This document shows, one piece after another, positions 25,701-38,850 of a stretch of 64,000 nucleotides of DNA. How positions within the stretch are numbered: the first letter of the stretch is position 1; each line of letters starts with the position of its first letter. The position numbers and the translations under genes were made by a program. Under the pieces are notes generated by a model. It was not told where the DNA came from and searched no databases. It saw only the letters and a program-made list of their open reading frames with translations. This DNA comes from Phascolomyces articulosus (Eukaryota; Mucoromycota; Mucoromycetes; Mucorales; Lichtheimiaceae): the NCBI GenBank assembly GCA_025677815.1, contig JAIXMP010000044.1, positions 1-64,000 of the forward strand, written 5' to 3'.

Positions 25701-26029
25701 AAGAACAAGCCATGGAAGCTTTATTATCCTATGCACGTAAAGGATATGCTCGTGCTTATTATCAAGTCGCCCGATGTTATGAAACCGGACTTGGTGTTCA
25801 GCGTAATTTATCTGAAGCTTTCCATTGGTATCGACAACTTGAACCCTTCGCTCATTTGAACCTTTATGGATCTACCTTTGTAGAAGATATCATGAATGAA
25901 GAACTTCATCATGATGTCACTCGTGCTTTAACTCGTCTTGCTGAATATCATCGTCATGGATGGGAAACAAAGGTCGATTTGGATAGAGCGAATCAACTTT
26001 TACACCTTGCTCATGAACGAGCATTATGA
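19789..26029 (+). CDS. Giant Sel1-repeat (HCP-like) protein, N-myristoylation signal
   Basis: Eight exons (19789-21149, 21242-21437, 21515-22405, 22475-23025, 23110-23390, 23471-23689, 23790-24622, 24731-26029) encode 1876 residues. The protein starts MGNSQSK, which fits the N-myristoylation consensus (Gly2, Ser6) and predicts membrane attachment. Residues 1 to ~250 are Ser/Thr/Pro-rich and disordered, and the rest is Sel1-like repeats almost to the end. Typical units read A.F.LG..YE.G.GV..N...A..WY..A, for example FRLGLMYEEGIGVEQDNDTA and YHSLGQCYQLGLGVQQDY. Sel1 repeats form alpha-solenoid scaffolds; fungal relatives include chitin-synthase activators (Skt5/Chs4) and ERAD adaptors. No enzymatic domain is seen. 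The partner and pathway cannot be read from sequence. A Ser/Thr/Asp-rich insert interrupts the solenoid at about 24140-24370. Confidence 0.9.
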
Positions 26030-26877
26030 TCTCTCTCTCCCCTCCCTACTTCTTTTTTTCATTGAACATATCCTTGTTTTTTATTATTATTTATTCATTC
26101 TATGCCAATATCCTCTTTATTTTCTTCTTATTTTACATATGCTTTATCCATTTTCTTTTTTCTTTTTATATATTTCTTTTATATATACCTAACCTATACA
26201 TTACTTATGAATATCCTCTCTTTTATTTTATATATCTCATTTTTCATTATTTTTATGTATAAATCAATTCTTCTTTTTTATCCCTCATTATATTTTATAC
26301 CAAAAACACTACACTTCCATTCAACATCAAAGAAACAAACCAAAAAAATCCTCGCCCATTCTTTCTTTATAATTATCTTTTTGTATATACATCACACATA
26401 AGAAATCATTATCATTATCATTTATCTCTCATCACCCTTTTCTTTTTTTTATGAATATAATTTTCCTTTTTTTTTTATTTCCAAAAAAAATAAAACTAAA
26501 AATTTATTTTAAAATATATAACGGAACTGACAAAGACAAGAAGGAACATAATATAATGAAAAGAAAAAGAACTTCATGAGGGGAGGAAACAAATTGTATT
26601 TACATAATTTAGAAAGAACTATAGAACGTTAAGAGGAAATGGGTTGTTGTGTATATAAATGATGATGATGAAGATGTGATAACTAAGTAAAGGAAATAGA
26701 AGGGTTATATCTTTTTTTTTATATAAAGAAAAATGGTTGGTTATGTGTGTGCGTGTGTGCGTGTGTGTCTGTGTAGAAAAAAAATGCGGTTGATGGATCT
26801 TAAGGATGAAAGAGAAATATGTTTACATGTATGTTTTTTTTTTAAAAAAAAAACAGGATGGAATGGGGAAAAAAAAA
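26030..26877. other. Convergent intergenic region, C/T-rich then A-rich
   Basis: 3' flanks of two convergent genes. The left half is strongly pyrimidine-rich on the plus strand, and 26744-26774 is a GT-rich microsatellite. Open frames here are low-complexity Phe/Ile/Tyr translations and not genes. Confidence 0.6.
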
Positions 26878-28928
26878 TTAATCACGGCGACTACTGCCAC
26901 CTAATTTAATTGTCTTGAGAAGAGGGAAGGTCTTTTTTCGTGATGAAGAAGAAGAGGATTGGTCTGCAGTTATCGAAGGTGTAGAGGAGGAAGAGGATCG
27001 ACAACAATTGGGAAGACCCAAGAATGATTTTTGTTGTTGAGCAGTAATTTTTGTATAATTATTACGCTTGAGAACAGAAGCAATCAAAGGCAATCGTTCT
27101 GGGTGATGAAGTACTGTATTGCTAACTGTGACATAGGCTGACATGGTTGACATTTGACGTTGTAAATTGGCCTTGGACCATTTCTTTTCTTGCTTTTGTT
27201 CAAACTTTTGAGCACAGTTGTTATGAGCACGATAACAAGCCAAGAAACGATCATAGACTTGTTGATGGGATAAACCACACATACGCCAAAATGCATAATG
27301 AAGATAATGTTCTCGAATAAAAGCATCTACTTTAGTCTGTTCGTCTTCTTCATCCACTTGTTCTTCATTTTCTCCTTGAATGGATTTTGTTCTATTTTCC
27401 TTGCGATGGGTCTTTTCATCTTCTGAATTATGACTACCTCGTCTACGATTTCCAGAGGCTGTAATGGCTGTATTGGTCGCTGTCGCCGCAGCAGAATTGA
27501 ATGCTTGTTGCATCCATTCATGTTGACCTAGTAAATCAAGCATCTTGCTATTATCCAATGGTGTTTCCAAAGTACTTGTGTAATATGCAGCATAATGCAA
27601 TGTAAAAGTATGTCGAACAATCATGGACATGAGTGCAGGAACGAACAATGGATACACCTTGATTAATTCGGTGGGTTTTAATACAATGTTACCCTGAGCA
27701 TCACGTTCATGATCTTCAGGAACATCTCCACCATCACTACTACTGCCATTCGTTAATAACTTGTCGTTAAAGATGTGTGAAAAGTCAAAATCGGGAATAG
27801 CTGCATGAGCAACATGTGTATCGCCACTGAAATCGAATAAGCTGAATTGATCCAAATCCAAAGGAGGAAAAGTGGTTATATTGGGTGGTGAAGACGTTGA
27901 ATTATTATCAGATGTATTGGATGATGTGGTACCTGGAGGTGTAGGAACCATGGTACGCCAATATTGTAATTCTTGAAATAATTCTTGATTGACTTTTTCC
28001 AATTTGACATTGGCTGATTTCAGCGTTTCTATTTCTTTATCTTGTCTTTCCACTTGGGATTCCAATTGTTCAATATATTCTAAAAATATACCGTTGATTA
28101 TGAATATACACATATACAATTTTTTTAATTAAGGTTTCACATTGATTTTTTTTTTTATTCACAAACTTCCACACACAAAATCCTATCATATCCTATACAC
28201 ACTCAGCAGAAATAAAACTTACCCTTGCGTCGTACACGAAAGTTGCGTGCAGAAATCTTGTTTCTTAATTGTCGACGTTGTTTGGATGTCATTTTCTTTA
28301 ACTGCGCTGCATCTTCGTCGGAATCATCATCATCAGATGATGTTGAACGGGATTTTTTCTTTTTCTTGTAAGCATTTTGCGGCGCTTCGGTAACAAAAAT
28401 TGGTTCTCGCATTCGGTTTGCTTGCCTTCGTTGGGCAGGTGTGGTTGGTTTACGAGATGAGGTTGCAGAAGAAGAGGATGATGATTTTTGTTGTTGAGGT
28501 ACAGGGTTTGGATTGACCATGGTAATATGTGCATCACTGGATTGAAAAAAAGAAATCATCGGTTGTTGTGGTTGCTGCGGTTGCTGGGCCATCGAATCTT
28601 TTACTGTTGTTGGTGTGGTCACTGATGTGGAAGGATTTGAATTAAATTGTTGAATTTCAAATGCTGGCATAGGAGGCGCCAAAGTAGTGGTTGTAGCCAC
28701 AGCCGCATTCCCTGTCATCGATACACTATTAGGAGGAGGATTCTCGTTAAGCAAAAAAGCTTCGGCTTCCATCAAAAACTTTGCAATATCATCGTCATTT
28801 TGACTGTTGGGACTTGAAGAAGTAGGTACCATGAAATTGTTATTATTCTCATTGTTACCATTGTTTAACAATGTCGACTCATCCACGTTTCCTTGTAAAG
28901 TTGACTGAAATAAGTTTGTAAAGTCCAT
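26878..28928 (-). CDS. bZIP transcription factor
   Basis: Two exons (28928-28223 and 28079-26878) give 635 residues from the ATG at 28928 (MDFTNLFQST). The single intron lies directly after the basic region, so neither exon alone shows the domain. Spliced, it reads KQRRQLRNKISARNFRVRRK followed by EYIEQLE. This has the Asn-x7-Arg pair of the bZIP DNA-contacting helix and then heptads with Leu at positions 1, 15, 22 and 29 of the zipper (position 8 is Gln). The N-terminal half is Gln/Ser/Pro/Asn-rich, like an activation region. The long C-terminal region carries a helical block with two cysteines (WRMCGLSHQQVYDRFLACYRAHNNC). It should bind DNA as a dimer in the nucleus; target genes are unknown. 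Confidence 0.92.
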
Positions 28929-29328
28929 TATATAATTTTGCTTTATTAGAATGTAGGATAGACGAAGATATGAAAGCAGAAGAAGTGGAGAATGAGGGAA
29001 AAGGGGAAAAGGGCAAAAGGGCAAGAGAAAGAGAGAAATAAAAGACGTTTATAGAAAAAAGGTTAAAGGATGATTTCGGGTATTGCATTTTTCCTAATGA
29101 TTTTAATGCTAGTGGAAACGACTTAAAGTGGCTGGGCTTAGACGAAAAAGGAAATCACTTGCGTATTCGTCTTTTACAGAAAAGGAAACTAACTGGATGC
29201 GTTCCGCACACGATTGACTTTGGAGTATTGACTATTTTAATTACATAATCGGTGAGTCAATCCTTTCATCCCCATATTGATTTGACTCCTTTTTCTTCTT
29301 TCTTTCATCCTTCTTCTTCTCTATTAAC
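28929..29328. other. Spacer between RAD50 stop and bZIP start
   Basis: Both neighbours are on the minus strand, so this 400-base gap should hold the bZIP promoter and RAD50 terminator. A GA-rich run (28970-29060) precedes the bZIP ATG. No further gene. Confidence 0.5.
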
Positions 29329-32300
29329 TTACTTATCATCTTTATGAACATAATTGAAATATTCAGCAACATTGGATCGACGTAATTGTTCAACAAAGTC
29401 TGTATCGTGGGTGATGATAATAAGTTGAAAATGCGCATGACTTGCCCGACGAGATTCAACCAATCTATTTGAAAAAAAAGCACCACCAATAGTTGTTATT
29501 TGTGTGTTTTTGATGAAACTAGGGTCTCTTTTTTTTTTATAAAACCGCAGCCACATGTATATCTTGTTTCTATTTCTATGGATTCACATTTGCTGTTTGT
29601 TGTCTCTACCTCCCCCAAAACCCAATCGACCCAACCAATCAACCCAAAATTTCACAAGGGGAGTTACCTTGATAAATTATTTGCCAAACTTTCAATATTT
29701 TCCCGGTCCAAATTAGTGGTCGGTTCATCCAGGGTCAAAATACCACAATTGACACAAAAAGATTCCGCCAATGCAAGTCGTACAATGATCGATGTAAGCA
29801 CTTTTTGTCCAGCACTACAACGACCACGCATATTCACTTCTTTACCATTCTTTACCATCACCACCTATGTATAATATCCAGTTTTAGTTTCGTTCTCATC
29901 TTTTTTTTATACAAGTGAAAAAAAGACTTACACGATAGTTATAGGATCGATTGGCAGCTGATCCTTCATTATCTGAACGAATTTCAATATAATCGATATC
30001 TGAAACAATAATAATGAATATATGCCAAGAGAACAAAAAAAAAAAATGAATAAAAAGGGAAAATTATTTCTCATATTTTTATATCGAAATTGTTCTTACC
30101 TCCACCTCGGTAGGTATCAATCCACATTTCCCGAATAAGTTTATTTAAATCCTCCATTTTGATTGTATGATACCTCATGATAGCTCTATGGTTATACAAA
30201 ATAAGATGTATTCGTTAACAAGTGACCCGATCCTAAATATAGGCTTTATTACTTACTGTTCCAATGCTTTTGTGTACTTTTCAAGATCAGTCAGAGCGAA
30301 TTCATTCATCTAAATAAAAGAAGACCATGCCATGGATGGATATCAACATGCGTCACGAATTTCACAAATTAGTACTTTTTGGATCCTTTCTTTTCTCTCA
30401 CATGATAAGATAAGCTCTGTCAAACCTTGAGTTGAACAAATTGATCATGATAACGTGTTTCAACATCTTCATAATCTACATTTAAATCATTTTGATATGT
30501 TTCTACTTGAACTTCCATTTGTCGAATTTCGCCATGGATGCCACCACGCTAGAAATGTATATTTAATATTCATTTAATATCCGAGATAGATATAGATAGA
30601 TATATGTAAGAAAAAAGAACATCTTCTCACTTCGTCAATTAATTCTTCTTGACGTGCTTTATGCGTTTCCATTTGACGTTCATAAGAAGCACGTTCAAAT
30701 CGTGATCGTTGTCCTTTTAAATCATTCAATCGATGTCGACATTCCGCTAATTCTTTTTTCAATGCACGATGACGAATATGATCATTGAGTTCACGTTCTG
30801 TTCCTTTTCGATCCAATATTTGTTTTTCAATATCACGAATATTTTTATCTGTCACGGTTCGTTTTCGTTGTAAATCTTCTACTTTGATTTCAAGTTGATG
30901 TTTTTCCTCAGATAGCCGTTCAAGATCTTGTGATCCTGCTCCACGAGTATATCTTAATGAAAAATACGTTGGTTAACTAGTTTTGAAGCGGGATGTTTTT
31001 TATTCATTTCAAAAAACAAATCACTTACTCTGTAATTTGACGATTTAAAGATTCTAAACGTTCCAAACTTTGACGTGCTTGATTGGCTGAGGCTTGTGCT
31101 TCATCTTGTTTTGTGGACCATGTACTTTGGGTTCGCATCAATTGAGAAGATAACTTTTCAATTTCTTCTTCCAAAGGTGCCACTCGATTTTCAGTATCCT
31201 GTGTGTGTATGTCGGAGTAAAAAAATATTATTTTGCATGATGATTAATTAAACTATTCGTGTAACCCTCTTATCCACCTTTATAAAGAAACAATATACCT
31301 CGAGTTGTTTGATATGATTTTTCAAATCCGTTTGTACTTGTTCAATTTGACGCTCAATACGTTGTCGATTTTCTAATTTGTGCTTGATATCTCGAACATG
31401 ATCGCGAGCATCACGTACAGAATGATCGGCTGTTTGAACTTCACGCATAGCTACTTCACGATCATCATGAAGACGTTGAGTTTCTCGGCGAATGGATTTG
31501 CTATCATTAAAGAGATTTTGATTAGTAATTGAAATATACGTTTTTTTTTATTCAGCTCATCTGGGGATAATTACGTTTTGTCACCTAAATCTTCGAGTTC
31601 ACGTTGGCAATCAGTGACTGTACGTGTGGATCCAGTACGTGCCAATTCAGTTTCTAATCGAGTCACTTCTTGTTCTAATTGTTTAGCTTCTGTTTCATAA
31701 CGTGAAATTTCTTCTGCTCGTTTACAAAGCCACTCAATACGTCGCTTTTCTTCTTCCAAATCCATCACCTTCGCATTTTGCTATACAGGTATAAATATAA
31801 ACTGTCAGTCCAAATGAATCCTCCTTTTCACTTCTACATTCTTTTTCATATAAAACACATACCGCATCCACGTGAGATACCAGCTCATCGCGCTGATTCG
31901 TGTATTCACCCACTGTCTTTTTCAATTCCACAATTTCCTTATCACGAAGTGTTTGAAGATGGTTCCAAGTTGTTTGTAAACTCTTAAGTTTTTGTAATCG
32001 TATTTGATAGATACCAATGTTCTTTTTGAAACTTTCTTCTTTTTTTGGAATGGTTTTGATAGCATCTTCCAACTTTTTCAATGATCATTATTAGAAATAG
32101 TCATTAAGGGAAAAATTGCATTTGAATAATAATAAAAAAAGATTCCCAATTTACCAGTTTGACGAACTTTTTAAAATCATCTTCTTGATTGTCACCATAC
32201 TTTCGTTTGCACAATGCACAACCATGGGTTTCATTGGCTCGTACATGGAATCTTTGATACATACTCTTTGCACCATCCAAGGAACCCAACTGTCTAATAT

Positions 32301-35300
32301 GACCCATTTTTTCGGATAGATGAATGTATAAGATTATGATTTATGCAATGCAACTGGTGAAAAAAAAGCACTTACTCTCGCGTTTGTGTTAATCTTTTTT
32401 CGAGTGTTTCAATCTCGTCAGGTAAACTCTTGTCACCACATTCTTCGCTGATCTTTTGTTCATATGCTATAAACCATCAATCATGCATCATATAAGTAAA
32501 AAGATATTTGTTGTGGTAAACATCATTCAACAAACGGGGTGTTCACTCAGATAAATAATGGCCATCAAAATTTTCTGCATCGCAAAAGCAACGGGAATTC
32601 TAAATGAGCCCCCTCTTCCACTCTGAGTACAAGGATGTGTATCATCACTGTGAACAATTTCTCTATTTTGTTTTTGTTTTTGTTTTAGAAGAAAAATTAG
32701 GTAGGCGTACCTGAGGCTTGTTTTTGTTTTTCAGCAAGAGAGTTTTTTGCAACAGATAATCTAGCTTCAATACCAGATAATTCACGATTGCCACGGTCTT
32801 TCTCTTCTTGCAATTTTTGAAGCTGTGCTGTTTTTTCAGTTAAAACATTTGCAAGATCTTGTTCCAAAGAATCCACGGATGGCTCATGACCTAATCGAGA
32901 ACGTAATTCAGTGTTATTTTCAGTGAGACTATTGAAAAAAAAAAGTTAAATGATATAAGAAATACAGTTAATCTATACTTTTTTTAAAAGAAAAAAGAAG
33001 AGGGAGAATAAACTTACAGAGATCGAGAAGCTGTACGTTTGTTTTCAAGATCTGAACGTTTCAGAGATAATTTTGTTCGAGTATCTCCTTGACGATTAAG
33101 TCGTGACATTTCGTCATTTACGCTGGCTACTTGATCATCCACTTGACGTAATTCTTTATCCTTTTGTGCTAATTTAGCATTCAGGTCACCACTATCAAGT
33201 CTTTTTTGTACTTCTTCCAAAGATTTTTCCTAATAACAGACATATAAATATGTATATTTCTTTCTTTTTACCCCACTCTATGGTCCTTTACTACTCGTTC
33301 CATCCTTCATTTGAATTATATCACATCTTCTAATGTATATTACCTCTCGCGAAAGTTTCTCATTAGCCAAGTCCAAATCAATTTGAGTCGTACGGATATC
33401 TGCTAATTGTTCATTTAATTCTCGATTTGTAATTCTTGATTGTTGCTATAAATAAATGATTGGTAAACATGGATCATACATTGGGATGATTTGTAAAAAC
33501 GTTATCTGTTGAAACAATCAACTTACCACTTGTCGTTTGCCATTTCTTTTCGATTCTTCAAGTCCAGCACGTTCAGATTTCAATGTTTGTAATTGACTTG
33601 TAAGATTGGATTGTTGCTTCCGCGTTTCATCCTGTAAAATTATCATTCATTGTTAATTAAAGGTTGGATAGAAACCATAACCACCGCTGCACTACGTTAC
33701 CTTAACTTTTTGGAGCGTTGTTTCGCGTGCACGGACCAAGTCTTTAATGGCTTGAATAGCAGGTGTAGGGTCATCTTCAATAGTAAATGTGGATGCTGCC
33801 GAAGAAAGGCCCAATTCATCATTAGCCTGTTGCAAAAGTGTAGTGCGTTCTTTTTTCAACCTTTCATTGACTTCTGCTGCAGCTTCCAATCGACCCATCG
33901 TGGTCAATTTGGATGAAATGGCCTCTCGCGCAGTATTCAATTGCCGATCCGTTCGTTTCGCTTCAAATTCCAAATCCTGTCGCGTTTCTTCATCTGTGCG
34001 TGCCTGCACACTGATGGTTGCCAACAATTCACGTAATTGATCATCTGATTCTGTGCGTTCTGCCAAATCCTTTTCCACTTCTGCCATATTATCGCGTGCC
34101 ACTTTTTCTTCATGCATCAACTGACGGATTTGACTCTCGATAGCTTCTGCTTCACGGTATTTTTCAAGTAGCGTATTGATTTGATGTGTCGTTTCATCCA
34201 ATTCTTGGTCGATTTGGGATGCTTCTTCTTTTTTAGCCTCGACTCGTGTTTTCAAATCAGACAAGACGCGCGTAATTTTACGTGCTTTTTCGGTATCGTT
34301 TTTCAGTGCTGCCAGAGCAACTGTTTCGACTTTGTTTTCTTGTGTGAGTTCTTTACGATTATCTTTTATGGTAGCTAATGCTTTGGTATATCTGTTTTTT
34401 TATATATAAAAAATACGATTTGTTTTGTTAGACGATCGAACAATAAAAAATGAGGAAGAGCCTGTTGCCAAATTTGTTTTTCTTTTTTACCTTGTGGAAG
34501 CAAAAATTTCATCTAATTTTTTCTTCAAGACAGCAGGTTCACTCAATGGCCTATATATATTTATAAATATTGATCCAATTAGCTTTTTGCTCATCTTCCC
34601 TGTTCCTATCCAGTTTTCTCATGATAAAAATTCCAATTTTACCAATTACTCTCTTCTTGATGACAAAATACAACATTATCCAAAATGGCTTTGGATACAC
34701 CGAGATGTTGTGGTAACTGTGTATCCATATCAGCACATCGCGTGCTTACACTAGTAACCTATTTCATATCTAAATTATCAGAATATCTGGATAGAAAATT
34801 AGCAGGGAAAAAGCGGTCAATTTTTTTTTACCTCGCCAGTATCTGGATCAATTAATTTTAACGAAGTATCCAATGTCTTTTGGCTCACACTAGTCTTTCT
34901 TTGAGTGAGTGACAGAGTTCGAGTACAGATCACCTTCATTTTATTACAGCTATAAAATTGAAGTCGAATTTGTGCCCTGACTTCTGATACACCTGCGACC
35001 TATCAATATATATATATATATATGATGAATATACAAATAAACGCTAGTCTCTCAGCAACAAGTTCCATATTAAATATGACAAAAGCAGTATATAAGAGGT
35101 GTGCGAATTCACGTTTTTTTCTTTACCTTGACATCGTGAATAAAGGCACCTTGTTTACTATTGGGTGGTAAATCACCGGTACAAGCATATTTAAGAGATT
35201 CAATGATGGTCTATATATTAATTGACAAATAAGGTCATGGATCAATAAAGAAGGACCCCATTAATTATGCACATAAAATAAAAAAAGATCTATAGATAAC

Positions 35301-35448
35301 AAAATAAAAAAAAGCGAAACGTTACGGTTTTGCCTGTACCATTGGGACCATAAATCACTGTACAAGGTGAACTGAACTGAATATAAACTGGGTCATCGGG
35401 ACTAAACGATCGAATACCAAGAATGCCGAGTTTATCAATCCACGACAT
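29329..35448 (-). CDS. RAD50: DNA repair ATPase Rad50
   Basis: An intron-rich gene; I count about two dozen exons between the ATG at 35448 and the stop at 29329. I did not splice every junction, so the exact length is open. It starts [19 protein letters not shown], with the Walker A motif GPNGTGKT at residues 34-41, then QEESNWPLSEP spanning an intron. A long coiled coil follows, then the zinc-hook CALC at about 32206-32220 ([10 protein letters not shown]) at the turn, and the return coiled coil. The end has the ABC signature [12 protein letters not shown], Walker B/D-loop [16 protein letters not shown] and the H-loop [14 protein letters not shown]. Rad50 pairs with Mre11 and Nbs1/Xrs2 to tether and process DNA double-strand breaks in the nucleus. 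All key motifs are present and no frame break was seen. Confidence 0.96.
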
Positions 35449-35833
35449 GATTCTTTTTTTATATAAAGTGAGAGAGAGTTAAAAAAAGAGACGGGATAAA
35501 GAGGCTGCGGCGATAGAGTTATGCTAAAAAAAAAAAGTAATAAAAAGAAAGGGCTGAGATAAAAGTAATAAGTGTCAAAATGATGTCAGTCAATCTTTTC
35601 CATCCTCATCATTCATGCATGATTTGGATGAGAAAAAAAGGTTATTATCTTCATAGTAATATTTATTATAGAAAAGAGATATATACTGGTAGTAATAGTA
35701 GTAGAAAATGTACAAAATGTATATACTTCAGGTATTATGAGGTGGAGGATATATTTATATATCTGACAATTTATACATGTTATATAAAGCTCTATATCAT
35801 CAGATGAAACAAAACAAAAAAGATGAGAAGGTA
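35449..35833. other. Spacer between RAD50 start and F-box gene stop
   Basis: AT-rich spacer holding the RAD50 promoter and the 3' flank of the F-box gene. No gene is seen. Confidence 0.5.
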
Positions 35834-37580
35834 CTATATACCATGAAATGTAGGAATTGATGTTGAATCCAAAAGTAAACCACATCCTTGAATATCCAGT
35901 TCCACTTTAGAATTTGCTACTCTAAAATCCGAGACTCCTTCATCCGTAATACGTGCCAATTGATATAATTCCAGTTTGGTCAAATGTTCCACTGCACTAA
36001 GAGATGCCAATGTTTGATCTGTAATAGCTCCAATTCGATTCAACTCGAGCAATTCAATGGATGGATGTTGTTGTAACTTGTCACAAAACAAGTTCATGGT
36101 AGGTTCGGAAATCAATGGACATTCACGAATACGTATTTCTTGTACACTCTCGACATCAGCTAATGATTGCAAAACGTCACAGGTATCTATAAAATCAAGA
36201 CAATTATCTAATGTCACGGATTTTAAAGTTCCATCAACACCACGTTGAGCACATGTCAAAAACAGATCCGCCAAACTATCTTCTTCTGCACCAATCACTC
36301 CTGAGATACTCAAGGACCGCAAATGCAGCAATTGTCCCAAAGCATTCAACACGAAAACATCAATGTACTCGCATTCTTCAAATTCGACATGTTCCAACAA
36401 GGGCAAATGATGGATCAATGCTGCGATAAATTCATTATCATCCAAATCTTCAAAGGAAAGGGTTAAATGTCGTAGATTGGGCATATTCCATGTCAGTAAT
36501 ACATCCCATGTGGGTACTGCTACAGGTCGTAAATTAACGTAGAGTGTTTTCAATGTATCGGTGCTTTTTGCCAAGTAAGGGATCATGATATCTGCACATT
36601 CTTCCGTACTTAATATAGATGCTGTGACCAATTGAAGTGAGTCGTCATTGGCGGTTGTGTGCTTCGCTTGATAACATAAAAAATGATGAAGTACCAGCTT
36701 TTGAAGTTTTTTTATACAGTTTTGTTGAATAGAATAAAGAATTTGTTCTCCATCGATACATGAGAGTGACAATTGTTCAAGATGAGGACATTGGTGTAAG
36801 AAAGCTGGTAGTTTAGCATCCACCTCATAAGCAAGGTAATGAGAAGTGAAATTAAAGCTCGTCAATTGTAATTCATGGGTGGGTATCTCGTCTTGAATAT
36901 CATTCAAGCTCTTAATAGGTGTTTCAGCATCGTGGATATAGGCAAAGGTTTTTAACTTGTGGCATGTAGAAAGAATCGTGAAGAAAGGGATAAAAGCAGA
37001 TTTGGTATTGTGGTCGGTCATCAAATAAAGATCTTGCAACGTATCAGCTACTGCGGCCATGGCAAACAATAATGTATCCGTCTCATGTAACACTAACGCT
37101 GAGGAATAGCAACAATATCCATTCGTTGTGTAAGAAACAAAAAAATAAACCAACACAACAATAAACGTCAAGATACTTACCATTCAAATAAAGTGTTTTT
37201 AATCGAGGAAAGCATCCTTGAGCCATTCTCGTCAGTAGAGTATTGTAATAATGATAGGATACGGGTGGCAGCCATAGTTTTACACTTTGAGCATATGGAC
37301 TGATAGGTTTATTAAAGAGTAATTCTGGTGAAATGACCATGATACCCTCCCTTTGGTACAGTACGATTGATTTCCATAATTCAGAACAGTCCATGATACG
37401 CTTACGCCAGGATGAGGCGACATTGAGAAGTTCAATCAAATCTTTGGTTGTTAAATGACGCAATGTTATGGTCAAGATATCATACGGTAAAAAAGTAATA
37501 AAGTCAAATGTTTGCTCGTTCTTTTGAATACGTGTCTCTGTAATGCTGAAATCATATTGCTGTTGTTTGTGTGAGTCCAT
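35834..37580 (-). CDS. F-box / leucine-rich repeat protein
   Basis: Two exons (37580-37181, 37098-35834) give 554 residues from the ATG at 37580 (MDSHKQQQYD). An F-box spans about residues 27-75 (FITFLPYDILTITLRHL ... SELWKSIVLYQ). It is followed by irregular leucine-rich repeats to the end, such as HLEQLSLSCIDGEQIL, LRHLTLSFEDLDDNEFIAAL and LTKLELYQLARITDEGVSDF. In the family, the F-box binds Skp1 within an SCF ubiquitin ligase and the LRRs choose the substrate. Such genes form large, fast-changing families in Mucoromycota, so no orthologue name is given. A second broken member of the same family lies 0.5-5 kb upstream. Confidence 0.88.
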
Positions 37581-38048
37581 TAGGGCATATGTCTACGTGG
37601 TGAACAACAAGCGTGGTTGTTTAAAATAATGTGAGTCTATCGTCGATACAAACCTCTCTCCAAAATTGACATAGGTAGGAGTTTTTATGGATTTCAGTTA
37701 CCTCGAATTTATTGGATATAACCTTGATGCTATCCCAGGAGTGGGTTCACGCTCCTTCATAATCACACTTTACTATATGGAACATCAAGGATGAAGCATC
37801 GTTTTACATTGTCCACTATCAATTTGACACAAAAATATGAGCCTCTTAGTACTTATAGATTTACAAATCTATGCATAAAAGTATGTAAAAAGACTGTTCC
37901 TCCTTCCCTTCTTCCGATATTTATATTTATATTTATATTAACTACGCATATTTATTACCCTATGTTGTAACAATTTATTCATACTGAGTGTTGCTTACTC
38001 TTTTATATACAGTAATAATAAATGCTGTTAATAAATATAAAGAAAATC
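37581..38048. other. Spacer upstream of intact F-box gene
   Basis: Promoter region of the F-box gene and 3' flank of the broken F-box fragment. AT-rich; nothing else recognised. Confidence 0.45.
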
Positions 38049-38697
38049 TCAAAAAGATTCTTCTCCAAACTTTAATTTGATATTACACAGCAACACTTGT
38101 TTTATTTCTTCTTCTGTTATCCCATCAGCTCCATAAAATTCGACCAATTTAAGGCTTGTACTTATGCTAAGAGTTCGTAAATCCTCCAAGCAAAGGATCG
38201 TATTATGAAGAATGAGATCTTCAATAAATGGTAGATGCGCAACATCATTCATAAATGCACCCGTATTTTTTTGATTATTAATATAAACATATTGACCGTA
38301 AGCGATTTCAAACTTTGGATTTGACTACAGAGTCTAATAATCTTGTTACTCGCAGACAAAGATGTCAACAAAAAAGTTTCCAGAGTAGAAGTTGATCTGT
38401 ATTCAGCAAAGGCTTGTAAAAGATTACAAAAATCATTATTATGAAATCCCACATTTGAAATCGAAAGCGCATGAAGTTTGGGAGTATCCTCTTGTATGGC
38501 ATTGAAAATACCTGCCGGTACTTTACTGAAATTTATCGCATCCGAACCAAACACCTTTAGGTTTGGAACATGGTTTTTCAATAGAATTTCCAGGGATTGG
38601 TAGATGTTACATGGCAAGTCTGTGATGTGGAGATGTGTCAAAGTATAAAGGGTATGGGAATAGAGACCATGCCAATGTATATCATCTACATCAAGCT
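38049..38697 (-). pseudogene. C-terminal half of an F-box/LRR gene, frameshifted
   Basis: Leucine-rich repeats like those of the neighbouring intact gene (LTHLHITDLPCNIYQSLEIL, LHALSISNVGFHNNDF) read from 38697 to about 38300. Coding sense then continues in another frame (FMNDVAHLPFIEDLILHN ... KLKFGEESF) to a stop at 38049. The switch near 38300 has no plausible intron, so I read it as a frameshift. The F-box half is missing. The fragment begins just after a good splice acceptor (ccttctgtttgcag on the minus strand), about 20 bases from the edge of the HET duplicon. It is most likely the stranded 3' part of a gene whose front lies at 42.5-42.9 kb. Confidence 0.65.
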
Positions 38698-38850
38698 GCA
38701 AACAGAAGGACAGCCTATGAACATTTCTGAAACACGGAAAATGATGAAAAAAGGTCTAAATAATTGCATCCACAAGCTTTCAAACGATAAGTAAGGACGT
38801 TGTTGTAGAAACAATTGAGTTCATTCTGAAGGAGAAAAGGAGCTTATTTT

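Noticed and set aside
26026..26401. Overlapping plus-strand frames rich in Phe, Tyr, Ile and Leu that look like membrane segments
   Set aside because: Pyrimidine-rich 3' flank of the Sel1 gene translates to hydrophobic residues in any frame; no start context or domain.
33650..34040. Plus-strand frames with several Cys across the RAD50 coiled coil
   Set aside because: Antisense to RAD50 exons; composition is explained by the complementary Glu/Gln/Arg codons.
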